A stretch of 64,000 nucleotides of DNA, from assembly GCA_011523615.1 (NCBI GenBank), contig WTGJ01000022.1:1-64000 (forward strand), written 5' to 3'. Below the pieces are notes generated by a model. The model was not told the origin of the DNA. It searched no databases and saw only the letters and a program-made list of their open reading frames with translations. A program made the position numbers and the translations under genes. Shown piece by piece: positions 33,717-42,430 of the stretch (within the stretch, counting starts at the first letter, position 1; every line of letters begins with the position of its first letter). This DNA is from Chloroflexota bacterium. Its GTDB lineage: Bacteria; Chloroflexota; Anaerolineae; Aggregatilineales; Phototrophicaceae.

Positions 33717-34899
33717 GCGGGGGGCGGCAGCGGGGATGCCGGTGGGGCCTTCACCGCGCGTCCTATTGCTCTCCAAAGCCAGCCTCGCCGCCATCTATCA
33801 ACGACAAATGGAGCACATCGCCGCGGCGGGCATCGATCTGCTGGCCCTGGTGCCGCAGAGTTGGCGTGACGAGCGTGGTGAGCAGCGCTTCGTTCGCGCG
33901 CACAGCCAGGGCTACCGCTTGCAGGCGCTTCCGTTGCGCGGCAATGGCCATTTCCACCTGTATTCCTGGCGTGGTCTGGCGGCTCAACTGCGCGCCTTCC
34001 GTCCCGATATCGTCCATATCGATGAGGAGCCTTACAACCTTTCTGCCTGGCAGGCCTTTTACCACGCACGGCGCTGGGGCGCGAAAACGCTCTTCGCCAG
34101 CTGGCAGAACCTGCGGCGCAACTACCCACCCCCCTTTCGCTGGGGAGAACGCTGGCTGCTCAGCGGAGTGGATCACGCCCTGGCCGGCACCCGGGGCTGT
34201 GCGGCGGTCTGGCGCGCCAAAGGCTACCCCGGTCCGCTCACCGTCATCCCGCAGTTTGGGGTGGATGTGCGGCGATTTCAACCGGCGGGGAGGCCGCCCG
34301 AGCGGCCCTTCACGGTGGGTTACGTCGGTCGCTTGATCGCGGCGAAGGGGGTCGATCTGTTGTTGCGCGCGCTCCGGGAGTTGGCGGGAGAATGGCGCCT
34401 GCGCATCGTGGGCAGCGGGCCGCAGCGGCCGGCGCTGACCCGGTTGACGGAAGAGTGGGGCCTGGCTGAGCGAGTCGAATTCACGCCACAATTGCCTTCG
34501 GGCGAGATGCCGGCGGTGTATCATTCGCTCGATGTGCTCGTCTTGCCTTCGCGGCGAACCGCACGTTGGCAGGAGCAATTCGGGCGCGTGTTGACCGAGG
34601 CGATGGCTTGCGCGGTCGCCGTCGTCGGTGCGGAAAGCGGCGCCATCCCCGAGGTGATCGGCGCGGCGGGACTGCTCTTCCCGGAAGGTGATGTGGCGGC
34701 GCTGACAGAGCGGCTGCGCCAATTGCGCTCCGATGAAATGGGGCGGAAGGAAATGGGCGAGCGCGGCCGTCAACGGGTAGCCCAGCATTTCACCCAGGAG
34801 ATCGTCGCCGCCCAGTTGGTGGCCGTGTATCGTGAGTTGCAGGTAGGACCGACCGATCCAGTACAGAATGACCCGATGAAAAAGGAGACGGAGTCATGA
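33709..34899 (+). CDS. GT4-type glycosyltransferase
   Basis: 396 aa from the ATG at 33709; a GTG at 33697 would add four residues. VLLLSKASLAAIYQRQMEHI opens the first Rossmann domain, FTVGYVGRLIAAKGVDLLLRAL starts the second, and the donor-binding EX7E motif is in WQEQFGRVLTEAMACAVAVVG with AIPEV following. DIVHIDEEPYNLSAWQ suggests a sugar-nucleotide-dependent transferase of the kind used in surface polysaccharides. It overlaps its neighbours on both sides (8 and 4 bases), so the three genes are probably one operon. Confidence 0.88.
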   Translation: MVERGAAAGMPVGPSPRVLLLSKASLAAIYQRQMEHIAAAGIDLLALVPQSWRDERGEQRFVRAHSQGYRLQALPLRGNGHFHLYSWRGLAAQLRAFRPDIVHIDEEPYNLSAWQAFYHARRWGAKTLFASWQNLRRNYPPPFRWGERWLLSGVDHALAGTRGCAAVWRAKGYPGPLTVIPQFGVDVRRFQPAGRPPERPFTVGYVGRLIAAKGVDLLLRALRELAGEWRLRIVGSGPQRPALTRLTEEWGLAERVEFTPQLPSGEMPAVYHSLDVLVLPSRRTARWQEQFGRVLTEAMACAVAVVGAESGAIPEVIGAAGLLFPEGDVAALTERLRQLRSDEMGRKEMGERGRQRVAQHFTQEIVAAQLVAVYRELQVGPTDPVQNDPMKKETES

Positions 34900-35627
34900 G
34901 CATCCAAACGGCGTTGATCACCGGTGCAGGGGGTGGGATGGGCAGCGAAATTGCGCGGCAACTGGCTGCGGCTGGCTTTCACTGCTTGCTCACCGGTCGG
35001 CGCGAAGGCCCTTTGGAAGAAGTGGTCGCAGAAATCGAAGCAGCGGGTGGTTCAGCCAGCGCGCACCCGCTCGACGTCACCGATAGTGTGCAGATCCAGG
35101 CTTTGGTCGATCGTCGCAAAGAGGAATGCCTGGATGCCCTGATCTGTTGCGCGGGAGATTGGCTCATCAAACCGCTCGAAGCGGTCACGGATGCCGAGAT
35201 TGAACACATCCTGGCGGTCAATCTCGTCGGGCCGATGTTGATGGCGCGCAGCTTCCTGCCCCAATTGCGCCGCAGCGAGAACGCCACCATCCTCAACATC
35301 GGTTCCATCGCATCCATGCGCTATGTCCCCCAGATCAGCATCTACACCGCGGCGAAGACGGGTTTGCGCGGTTTCACCGGCGCGCTGGCGGAGGAGTTGC
35401 GCCCGGAGCGGATCCGTTGCGTTTTGCTCTCGCCGGGGCCGGCTGATACCCCGATGCGCTGGGCGGCCACTCCCCAGGCCGATCCCGATACTCTGGTGAC
35501 CCCCGAGACCATCGCCCGCACGGTGGCCCATATCGTCACTTTGCCGCCGGGGACGACGGTGACCGAATTCCTGCTCATCTCGCAGGGCTATGGAGAGGAT
35601 GCGGCGCGCAAAATGCTGGACGACTGA
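34896..35627 (+). CDS. Short-chain dehydrogenase/reductase
   Basis: 243 aa. TALITGAGGGMGSEIARQLA is the NAD(P) Rossmann motif (TGXXXGXG); the catalytic Ser and Tyr-Lys appear in ILNIGSIASMRYVPQISIYTAAKTGLRGF (YTAAK). CCAGDW replaces the usual NNAG. PGPADTPM follows as in classical SDRs. The substrate is unknown. The ATG overlaps the TGA of the glycosyltransferase gene, and AAAAAGGAGACGGAG precedes it. Confidence 0.9.
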   Translation: MSIQTALITGAGGGMGSEIARQLAAAGFHCLLTGRREGPLEEVVAEIEAAGGSASAHPLDVTDSVQIQALVDRRKEECLDALICCAGDWLIKPLEAVTDAEIEHILAVNLVGPMLMARSFLPQLRRSENATILNIGSIASMRYVPQISIYTAAKTGLRGFTGALAEELRPERIRCVLLSPGPADTPMRWAATPQADPDTLVTPETIARTVAHIVTLPPGTTVTEFLLISQGYGEDAARKMLDD

Positions 35628-35666
35628 GGCAAAACGCGGTATGCTGAGGGGGCGAGAAGGAGTCAG

Positions 35667-36680
35667 TTGTTTCGGAAGCAGCCAACCGCCAGGGTGGAAA
35701 CGCACGCGCTACATTTGGCCGATCTGCCACATTTCATGCGCCTGGTCGGGCAAGGAATCTTACTGGATAGTGCGATGATGACGTCGCTGGATGGCGATGT
35801 GCCCCAGGAATCGCCACTGGCGCCGCTCTTGCCCACCCGCAACCTGCACACCCTGGTGACGCGCGGCAAGCAGCAAACCGTGCTGGGCCAGTTTCGCCTG
35901 ATCCGGAGCGAATGGGCCGCGCCGCGCGCCCAATTGAACTACCTGGCGCCGCGCGCCTTGGCACACACCGACGAGAGTGCTTGCTTGCACTTGTTGGATG
36001 CCCTGACGGCGGCGGCCGGCCGGCGCGAGGCGCATTCCTTGAATGCCGAAGTTGATGAGCGCAGCCCGCTGTTTGAAACCATGCGCCGCGCGGGCTTTGC
36101 GGTGTATGCGAGGCAGGAACTCTGGCGTCGCGCAGGCTATAGCAACCGCGCCGGGAATGCAGCCCACTCAGGGGCGGGCATCCCCTGGCAGAAAGCCAGC
36201 ACGGGCGATCGCACGGAGATGCGCCAGTTGCTCCGCTCGCTGGTGCCGCCGATGTTGTTGCAGACGCTGGAACAACCGGCCGCAAATGCCGGTTGGTTGT
36301 ACCGCGAAGAAGGGCAGGTGTTGGCGATCCTGGCCTTGCGCCGCGGCCGCCGCGCCGCTTCCCTGTTGCCTTATTTTCACCCGCGATTGGCGGGACGCAT
36401 CGCCGACCTGTTGCGCGGAGCGCTCGCGCTGCTCCCCACCCGGCAGCCCTGTTTCCTGACCCTGCGCCGCTATCAGGATTGGTGGGGCGAAACATTGCCG
36501 GCATTGGGTTTCCTGCGCCAGGTACAACAGGGCTTGTTGGTGCGGCATATCGCCACCAGCATCCGCGCGAAGCACTTCGCCGATGAACTGTTGGAGGCTT
36601 TGGAGAAAGGCATCACCCCTGCGCTGGAGATGCGAACGGTGCCGCCACCCTTCCAGCAACCCACCCGTCGCTCTGCCTGA
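35667..36680 (+). CDS. GNAT-like protein, function unknown
   Basis: 337 aa from a TTG at 35667 preceded by GAAGGAG. The first half has the pattern of a GNAT acyltransferase: a HALHLADLPHFMRLV start and, near residue 130, LNAEVDERSPLFETMRRAGFAVYARQELWRR, which matches the last motif of that fold. The second half (180-337) may be a second, degenerate GNAT unit. I do not recognise a closer family or a substrate. It lies 51 bases before the R3H ATPase gene. Confidence 0.6.
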   Translation: MFRKQPTARVETHALHLADLPHFMRLVGQGILLDSAMMTSLDGDVPQESPLAPLLPTRNLHTLVTRGKQQTVLGQFRLIRSEWAAPRAQLNYLAPRALAHTDESACLHLLDALTAAAGRREAHSLNAEVDERSPLFETMRRAGFAVYARQELWRRAGYSNRAGNAAHSGAGIPWQKASTGDRTEMRQLLRSLVPPMLLQTLEQPAANAGWLYREEGQVLAILALRRGRRAASLLPYFHPRLAGRIADLLRGALALLPTRQPCFLTLRRYQDWWGETLPALGFLRQVQQGLLVRHIATSIRAKHFADELLEALEKGITPALEMRTVPPPFQQPTRRSA

Positions 36681-36731
36681 TGGCCGCCTGATGGCATCTC
36701 GCATCTGCCCGAAGAACCGAAAAGGAATGCA

Positions 36732-38384
36732 GTGAACCCACACATCACCGATAATTTGGATGAGTTGAAACGGATCTTGCCCATCCACCTGGGCAGCGAA
36801 CTGAACCACATCGGCCACAACGACGAATTGCTGGAAATTGTGCTGGACCTCGGGCGCATCCCGGCGGCGCGTTATCTCGGCAGCGAAATCCCGTTGTCTC
36901 AGGATGAGGTGGACGAGGAAATGTTGCATTTCGTCGTCGAACGCGTCGGACATTTTGACGCGGACAATCGCGCCGGCCTGGAACGGACCTTGCACCGCAT
37001 CGCGGCCATCCGCAACCGCCGGGGCAGCATCGTCGGGCTGACCTGCCGCGTCGGCCGCGCGGTGTATGGCACGATCGACATCATCCAGGATCTCATCCAA
37101 TCCGGTCGCAGTGTCCTGCTCCTGGGCCCGCCCGGCGTGGGCAAGACGACCATGTTGCGCGAAGCGGCGCGCGTCCGAGCCGAAGAGAAGCGTGTCGTCA
37201 TCGTCGATACATCCAACGAGATCGGTGGTGATGGCGATGTGCCGCACCCGGCGATCGGCCGCGCCCGCCGCATGCAGGTTTCCCATCCGGAACGTCAGCA
37301 CGAGGTGATGATCGAAGCGGTCGAGAATCACGCGCCTGAAGTCATCGTCATCGATGAGATCGGTCGTGAATTGGAAGCGATGGCGGCTCGCACCATCGCC
37401 GAACGTGGCGTGCAACTGATCGGCACGGCGCACGGCAACGAACTCGCCAACTTGATGCTCAACCCCACCCTGAGCGACCTGGTCGGTGGCATCCAATCGG
37501 TCACGCTTTCGGATGACGAAGCACGGCGGCGAGGTACGCAAAAGACCGTCCTGGAACGGCGCGCGCCGCCCACTTTCGATGTCCTCATCGAGATTCAAGA
37601 ACGCAACCGCCTCATCGTGCGCGATGACGTCGCTTCGGCAGTGGATGGTCTGTTGCGCTCTCGTCCACAGGCAGTGGAGATCCGCACGCGGGACGAAGCG
37701 GGGGAATTGCAGGTCGAAGTGGCTCAGCCAGCGCCGGTGCAACGCACCCTGAATGATCGCAACCTCTGGAGCGAGGAAGCGCCCCGATCGCGGCGCAACG
37801 GCCGGCGCGCCCGCCCCTGGGAGCCATACGCAGAGCGCAGCCGGGCCAAAAGAGCCGAGCGCCGCGGTAGCACCTTTTACGAAGGCGAATCGCTCCAGGA
37901 GACGGCGCGGGAAGATTCCCACCCCCTGGCCATCTACGCCTATGGCGTGGCGCGCAACCGATTGCGGCAGGCCAGCAAACGACTGGCGGTTCCCGTGAGC
38001 CTCGCCCAGGATATCGGCGAAGCGGATGTCGTCGTCACGCTGAAATCGTATTATCGCCGCCGGCCCCGCCTCTTGTTGGATGCTGAGCGTCGGGCCACAC
38101 CGGTCTACGTGTTGCGCGCCAACACCAGCGCACAGATGGAAAATTTCCTCACCGATCTGTTTCGGCGCGAGAGCGTCGATCATCAACTCGGCCAGGCATT
38201 GCGGGAAACGCAAACGGGCATCTTGCAGGTCCGGGGCGGCGCCCCCGCCGTCGATCTCATGCCGCAGGCTGCCCATGTGCGCCGCCGCCAGCACCGCCTC
38301 GTGCAAGAAGCGCACCTGGCTTCTCGTTCCTACGGCGAAGAGCCAGAACGCTACGTGCGGATTTCGCGCCAGGAAACGACCTAG
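36732..38384 (+). CDS. AAA ATPase with C-terminal R3H domain (Ycf45/SpoIIIAA-like)
   Basis: 550 aa from a GTG at 36732 with AAAGGA upstream. The SpoIIIAA-type P-loop is SVLLLGPPGVGKTTMLREAA near residue 128, the Walker B is EVIVIDEIGRELEAMAARTIAERG, and LIGTAHGNELANLMLNPTL follows. This is the pattern of the Ycf45 family found in cyanobacteria, plastids and Chloroflexota. The last 140 residues hold an R3H-type region (HPLAIYAYGVARNRLRQASKRLAVP) expected to bind single-stranded nucleic acid. The cellular role of the family is not established; RNA handling is plausible. Confidence 0.85.
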   Translation: MNPHITDNLDELKRILPIHLGSELNHIGHNDELLEIVLDLGRIPAARYLGSEIPLSQDEVDEEMLHFVVERVGHFDADNRAGLERTLHRIAAIRNRRGSIVGLTCRVGRAVYGTIDIIQDLIQSGRSVLLLGPPGVGKTTMLREAARVRAEEKRVVIVDTSNEIGGDGDVPHPAIGRARRMQVSHPERQHEVMIEAVENHAPEVIVIDEIGRELEAMAARTIAERGVQLIGTAHGNELANLMLNPTLSDLVGGIQSVTLSDDEARRRGTQKTVLERRAPPTFDVLIEIQERNRLIVRDDVASAVDGLLRSRPQAVEIRTRDEAGELQVEVAQPAPVQRTLNDRNLWSEEAPRSRRNGRRARPWEPYAERSRAKRAERRGSTFYEGESLQETAREDSHPLAIYAYGVARNRLRQASKRLAVPVSLAQDIGEADVVVTLKSYYRRRPRLLLDAERRATPVYVLRANTSAQMENFLTDLFRRESVDHQLGQALRETQTGILQVRGGAPAVDLMPQAAHVRRRQHRLVQEAHLASRSYGEEPERYVRISRQETT

Positions 38385-38404
38385 CTCAGGGAAGGGAAGC
38401 GCAG

Positions 38405-39187
38405 ATGGAAGTCTCTCCGGCCATATTGCAAGCGATCGAAGGCAGCCTGCTGGCCTATGCCGAAGCGCCTCAGTTTGAGTGGCTGTCCATCCCCGGCGTG
38501 CAGGCGCGTGCGTTGCGCGGCAGCCAGCACCCCCTGTTCAACATCGTCGGCGTCGCTCAATGCAGCGCGGAAGATGCCGCTGCGACGCTGGCGCAGGCCC
38601 TGGCGGTGTATGCGGAAATGGGCGAATTGTTCGGCTTCTGCGTGGGTCCCCTCTCCCAACCAACAGATTGGGCCGCGCGCCTCCAGGCGGCGGGTTTCAC
38701 GCTCGCCGTCGCCACTGCCGGCATGGTCCGCACCGACTTGCAGACGCCCATCCGTCACAACCCGGCCGTCCGCGTTCGTCGGGCGACGAGGGAAGACATC
38801 CCGGATTTGTGCCGCGTCTACAGCGAGGGTTACCCCATCCCCGCGAATACGGCCGCGCCGTTTTTGGAATGGGTCTGGGCCTTGGGTGGCCATCATTATT
38901 TGGCCTGGCTGGAAGGGATGGCGGAGCCGGTGACGGCGGCCAATCTCTTCCCCTTTCCCGGCAGCAAGATCCTCGTCTTGCAGGGTGCGGCCACGCTGCC
39001 GGATTACCGCGGCCGTGGTTTGTACACGTCCATCCTGGCCCAGCGCATCGCCGACGCGGCCGAGATGGGCATGGAGGCGGCCATTTTGCAGGCCGATCGC
39101 TCCAGTTCCGCCCCCATCTGCGCCAAACTGGGTTTCACAGAAATCACTTCGCTGGATGTCTATCTTTCGCCCCCACCGCCGGCATGA
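38405..39187 (+). CDS. GNAT-family N-acetyltransferase
   Basis: 260 aa. The C-terminal half is a GNAT domain: VRVRRATREDIPDLCRVYSEGY, then LVLQGAATLPDYRGRGLYTSILAQRIADAA with the acetyl-CoA pyrophosphate loop (YRGRGLYTSI), and ADRSSSAPICAKLGFTEI at the end. The N-terminal 110 residues look like a second, diverged GNAT half. The substrate is not evident. It overlaps the next gene by 4 bases (ATGA). Confidence 0.85.
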   Translation: MEVSPAILQAIEGSLLAYAEAPQFEWLSIPGVQARALRGSQHPLFNIVGVAQCSAEDAAATLAQALAVYAEMGELFGFCVGPLSQPTDWAARLQAAGFTLAVATAGMVRTDLQTPIRHNPAVRVRRATREDIPDLCRVYSEGYPIPANTAAPFLEWVWALGGHHYLAWLEGMAEPVTAANLFPFPGSKILVLQGAATLPDYRGRGLYTSILAQRIADAAEMGMEAAILQADRSSSAPICAKLGFTEITSLDVYLSPPPPA

Positions 39188-40005
39188 AGGGCGCTGCGCT
39201 GGCTGATCTCGCCTTTGCCCGGGCCGCCCGGCAACATTTCCGCCAGTGGTTGGCCGCGCAGGGCGCCGAAATACCACGCGTGAAGCGCGATGAGCAATAC
39301 AGCGGCAGCCGGCGCGCGCATTATGGCATTCGCATCCCCCAACTCAAGGACGGCGTCAAAGCGTGGCTGCGCGCACAACCCGACCTCGCGCGGGGGGCCT
39401 GGTTGGCGACGTTGGATGCCCTCTATGGCTTGACCGAAGCGGAGGAAGAAGAAGTCGTCATCGAGGAGCGGTTGCTGGCGGGGTTGTTGCTCTCCCACAC
39501 CCCCCGACTGCGCAAGGCGGCCGGCTTTCCCCTGGAGCGTCTGGACGCCTGGCTGGGGCAGCTCGAGGGTTGGATCGAGATCGATACGACCTGTCAGGCG
39601 ACCTTTTCCCTCACCGAGCTGGTGGGGCAATGGGACGAATGGGCGCATTTTCTGCAGCGTCAGGCAGCTTCGGCGAACATCAACCGCCAGCGGGCCGCGC
39701 TGGTCTTGCCGATTGGCGCGTTGCGCGAACGACCCAGCGAACCGCGCTTGTTCCCGTTATCCCTTGCCCTGGTGTGTCAGGTGAATGCCCAGGCGAGCGT
39801 GCAAAGCGAACGCGACAAGCGGGTGGTGAAAGCGCTTTCCTGGATCTTGCGTGAAGCCTGCAAACAGTATGCGCCGCAGGTCGCCGATTACCTCGCTCAG
39901 GAAGGAGAGGCGCTGCCCGCCCTCGTACAGCGCGAGACGCGCATCAAGCTGGCCAGTGGCGTGAAGAATCCGCGACAGAGGGAACGGCGCAACCTGCAGA
40001 CTTGA
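39184..40005 (+). CDS. AlkD-like DNA alkylation repair protein
   Basis: 273 aa of tandem helices. EIPRVKRDEQYSGSRRAHYGIRIPQLKD at residues 20-47 is the opening of AlkD-like HEAT-repeat glycosylases (the YGIR/PQLK segment is typical), followed by helical pairs up to SWILREACKQYAPQVADYLAQEG. Such enzymes remove 3- and 7-alkylated purines. The usual aromatic/Asp cleft residues cannot be checked by eye. Translationally coupled to the GNAT gene by an ATGA overlap. The reading frame extends further upstream to 38479, but that part is antiparallel-frame noise inside the GNAT gene. Confidence 0.75.
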   Translation: MKGAALADLAFARAARQHFRQWLAAQGAEIPRVKRDEQYSGSRRAHYGIRIPQLKDGVKAWLRAQPDLARGAWLATLDALYGLTEAEEEEVVIEERLLAGLLLSHTPRLRKAAGFPLERLDAWLGQLEGWIEIDTTCQATFSLTELVGQWDEWAHFLQRQAASANINRQRAALVLPIGALRERPSEPRLFPLSLALVCQVNAQASVQSERDKRVVKALSWILREACKQYAPQVADYLAQEGEALPALVQRETRIKLASGVKNPRQRERRNLQT

Positions 40006-40008
40006 ACA

Positions 40009-40743
40009 TCAGGGCCGCCGCCGCAGTGCCATCACCAGCACGGCCAGCGAGACTTTCAGCATGTAATACGCGGCGAGCAAGGTCGTGATCGAAGAGGCGC
40101 CACCCTGGCGAGCACGCATTTTCGCCGGCACCTCGCGCAGTCGCAAACCGGCACGGCGCAGCGCGACGATCGCCTCCGGTTCGGGATAATCGGGCGGGTA
40201 TTCTTCGGCGAACAGGGCGATGGCCCGTTCGTTGAACGCGCTCAGCCCGGAAGTCGGGTCGGTGACGCGTTGCCCGGTGAGGAGGCCGATTTCGGTGGCC
40301 AGCCAGTAACTGCCCAAGCGCCGCCAGGGGGAGGCCACGAAGCCACCCTGCTGCAGGTAACGGGAGCCAGTCACGACATCCGCCGCGTCGGCCTGCAAAG
40401 GATCGAGCAGCGCGCGCAACGTTTCCGCCGGGTGTTGGCCGTCGCCATCGCAGCGCAGGGCCCGGCGGTAACCGCGGCGGTGGGCGAATTGCAAACCGGC
40501 TTGTACCGCGGCACCGATGCCCACATGAATCGGCAAGCGGAGCAGGAGCGCGCCCTGTTCGCGGGCGATGCGCGCAGTGTCGTCTTCGGAATGGTCGTCC
40601 ATCACCAGGATATCTGCCTCCGGCAAGGCGTTGCGGACGCCGCGGATCACAGCGGCCAGTGCAGCGGCTTCATCGCGCGCGGGGATCATGACGATCGTGC
40701 GTTCGTTCTCAGGGGAAGGGCTGCTGTAGGCCGTCAATTGCAT
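40009..40743 (-). CDS. GT2-family glycosyltransferase (dolichyl-phosphate-sugar synthase-like)
   Basis: 244 aa. TIVMIPARDEAAALAAVIRG begins the GT-A fold; DILVMDDHSEDDTARIAREQGA and ALRCDGDGQHPAETLRALL are the donor and metal-binding DxD regions (DGDGQHP); DPTSGLSAFNERAIALF completes the signature. Enzymes of this form transfer a sugar to polyprenyl phosphate or polysaccharides. There is one hydrophobic stretch at the C-terminus (LLAAYYMLKVSLAVLVMAL) that may anchor it. It stands 10 bases downstream of the MocR-type regulator gene on the same strand. Confidence 0.88.
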   Translation of the reverse strand: MQLTAYSSPSPENERTIVMIPARDEAAALAAVIRGVRNALPEADILVMDDHSEDDTARIAREQGALLLRLPIHVGIGAAVQAGLQFAHRRGYRRALRCDGDGQHPAETLRALLDPLQADAADVVTGSRYLQQGGFVASPWRRLGSYWLATEIGLLTGQRVTDPTSGLSAFNERAIALFAEEYPPDYPEPEAIVALRRAGLRLREVPAKMRARQGGASSITTLLAAYYMLKVSLAVLVMALRRRP

Positions 40744-40753
40744 CGCTTCAGGA

Positions 40754-42268
40754 TCAGGGATGTACGGGGAGTGGTTTCTCGCAGGGAACCAATGTTTTCC
40801 AGGCTCGCACCAGGCGTTGGAAGCCTTCGCAGATCCGTTTCGGTTCCTGCTCGGTGAAATTCAAGCGCAGGTGCCGCTGGTCGCTGCACCGGGCAAAGAA
40901 GTAATCGCCAATGGCGAAGGAAACGCCATGCTCGAGCGCTTGTCGATAGAGTTCGCTGGCGTTCGGTCCTACGGCGGGCAATTCCACCCAGAGGAAGAAA
41001 CCGCCGAGGGGCCGGCGCCAACGCCATTCACGGGGGAAAAAATGCTCGGCAGCATAAAGCGCTGCGTCCCGCCGTCGTTGCATGACCCGCAAGTTGCACC
41101 CCAGCTGATTCGCGACGATGCCCTGTTCCAGGAGCCATTGCACCACGCGCTGGTTGAGGCTAGCGGTCGCCACTTCCGCGGCGTGATGGATGATCTGAAA
41201 GCGTTCGTGCTGGCCGGCCGGCGCGATGATGTAGCTGGTGTTGATACCGGGCAACAGGTTTTTGCTGAAGGTGCTGGAATAGATGACGATCCCCTCCTCA
41301 TCCAGGGCTTTGAGTGGGGGTAAGGGAGTGCCTTCATAGCGAAATTCGTGAAACACGCCGTCTTCCAGAATGGGGATCTGGTATTGACTGGCGAGGCGCA
41401 GTAAATGACGCCGCCGCGGCAAAGACATTTCCACCCCGGTTGGGTTGTGAAAACAGGGTGCCGCGAAGATCAAGGCTGGAGCTTGTCGATCCGGCTTCTG
41501 CAAGGCTTCTTCCAGCTTCGTCAGTTCCATCCCTTCATCATCCAGCGGGAGGCCGAGGACTTGCAGGCGCCGAGCGCAGAGGCTATCCAACAGCCCGAGA
41601 AAGGTGGGGTTGGCCGAAACGATCGCATCGCCTGGCTGAGTCAGCGCTTGCAGAATCAGGTCGATGCTTTGTTGTGCGCCGCCGGTGATCAACACTTCAT
41701 CTGGCTGGCAGCGGATGCCATTGCTGCACACATGTTCGCAGATGGAGCGGCGCAGCGGCAGGTAGCCGGTCGATGGCTCATAGCGCAGCGCTTGTGCGCC
41801 GTCACGATCCAGCACCGCATCGATCGCTTCCCGCACGCTTTGCAGCGGAAAGAAATCATAGGGCAGGCTGCCGGAGAGGAAGCTGATCAACTGATTCTGC
41901 GGGGGGCAGATATCCACCATCTCATGCAGCGAGCTATGGGGGATGGGCAAGCGCTGGCGTTCCGAGAACGAAGCGGGCGTCAAAACGCCCCGGCTTTCTT
42001 CTGGCACCTCTTGCATTGCAGAAACGAAGGTCCCTTTGCCCACTTGTGAATGCAGCATCCCTAGATTTTGCAGCAGTTCATAGGCATGGACGACGCTGAG
42101 GCGGCTGATCTGCAGGTGCTTCGCCAGCTCACGGCTCCCGGGCAGCCGGGTTCCCGGGGGCAGCTGACCGCTGGCGATGAGCTCCCGCAACTGCTCCGCC
42201 AATTGGCGAAAAATCGGGTGGATGCCATCGCGCCTCAGTTCCTGCAGCAAAGAGAGTAAAGGCAACAT
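40754..42268 (-). CDS. MocR-type GntR regulator with aminotransferase-like domain
   Basis: 504 aa from the ATG at 42268 (GGAGAG upstream). Residues 1-75 are a GntR winged helix (IFRQLAEQLRELIASGQLPPGTRLPGSRELAKHLQISRLSVVHAYELLQNLG). Residues about 105-504 are a fold-type I aminotransferase domain, with the PLP lysine in IYSSTFSKNLLPGI and a FAAPCFHNPTG segment that contacts the cofactor. MocR proteins use PLP as a sensor and regulate vitamin B6, GABA or amino-acid metabolism genes. Target genes are unknown; the flanking GT2 and MFS genes are candidates by position only. Confidence 0.92.
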   Translation of the reverse strand: MLPLLSLLQELRRDGIHPIFRQLAEQLRELIASGQLPPGTRLPGSRELAKHLQISRLSVVHAYELLQNLGMLHSQVGKGTFVSAMQEVPEESRGVLTPASFSERQRLPIPHSSLHEMVDICPPQNQLISFLSGSLPYDFFPLQSVREAIDAVLDRDGAQALRYEPSTGYLPLRRSICEHVCSNGIRCQPDEVLITGGAQQSIDLILQALTQPGDAIVSANPTFLGLLDSLCARRLQVLGLPLDDEGMELTKLEEALQKPDRQAPALIFAAPCFHNPTGVEMSLPRRRHLLRLASQYQIPILEDGVFHEFRYEGTPLPPLKALDEEGIVIYSSTFSKNLLPGINTSYIIAPAGQHERFQIIHHAAEVATASLNQRVVQWLLEQGIVANQLGCNLRVMQRRRDAALYAAEHFFPREWRWRRPLGGFFLWVELPAVGPNASELYRQALEHGVSFAIGDYFFARCSDQRHLRLNFTEQEPKRICEGFQRLVRAWKTLVPCEKPLPVHP

Positions 42269-42430
42269 GGGTATCTCTCCCTGGTCGGTATGAGCGATGA
42301 ACCCCCTCAATAGCAATGAACGGCTGAGCCAGCAGCATCTTACCGCCTGCAGCCCACCAGATTCCAGACCGATGTTTGGCGACCGATGTTCGCTGCACGA
42401 TGTTGCCAGGCGAGCGAGGTTGCTTGTGAA

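Noticed and set aside
36168-38315. A 715-codon minus-strand open frame over the R3H ATPase
   Set aside because: The plus-strand gene has clear Walker and R3H motifs; the antisense frame has no recognisable domain.
38479-40005. A 508-codon open frame covering the GNAT and AlkD-like genes
   Set aside because: The first 235 codons lie out of frame within the GNAT gene and have Gly/Pro/Arg-rich noise composition; the real gene starts at 39184 with an ATGA overlap.
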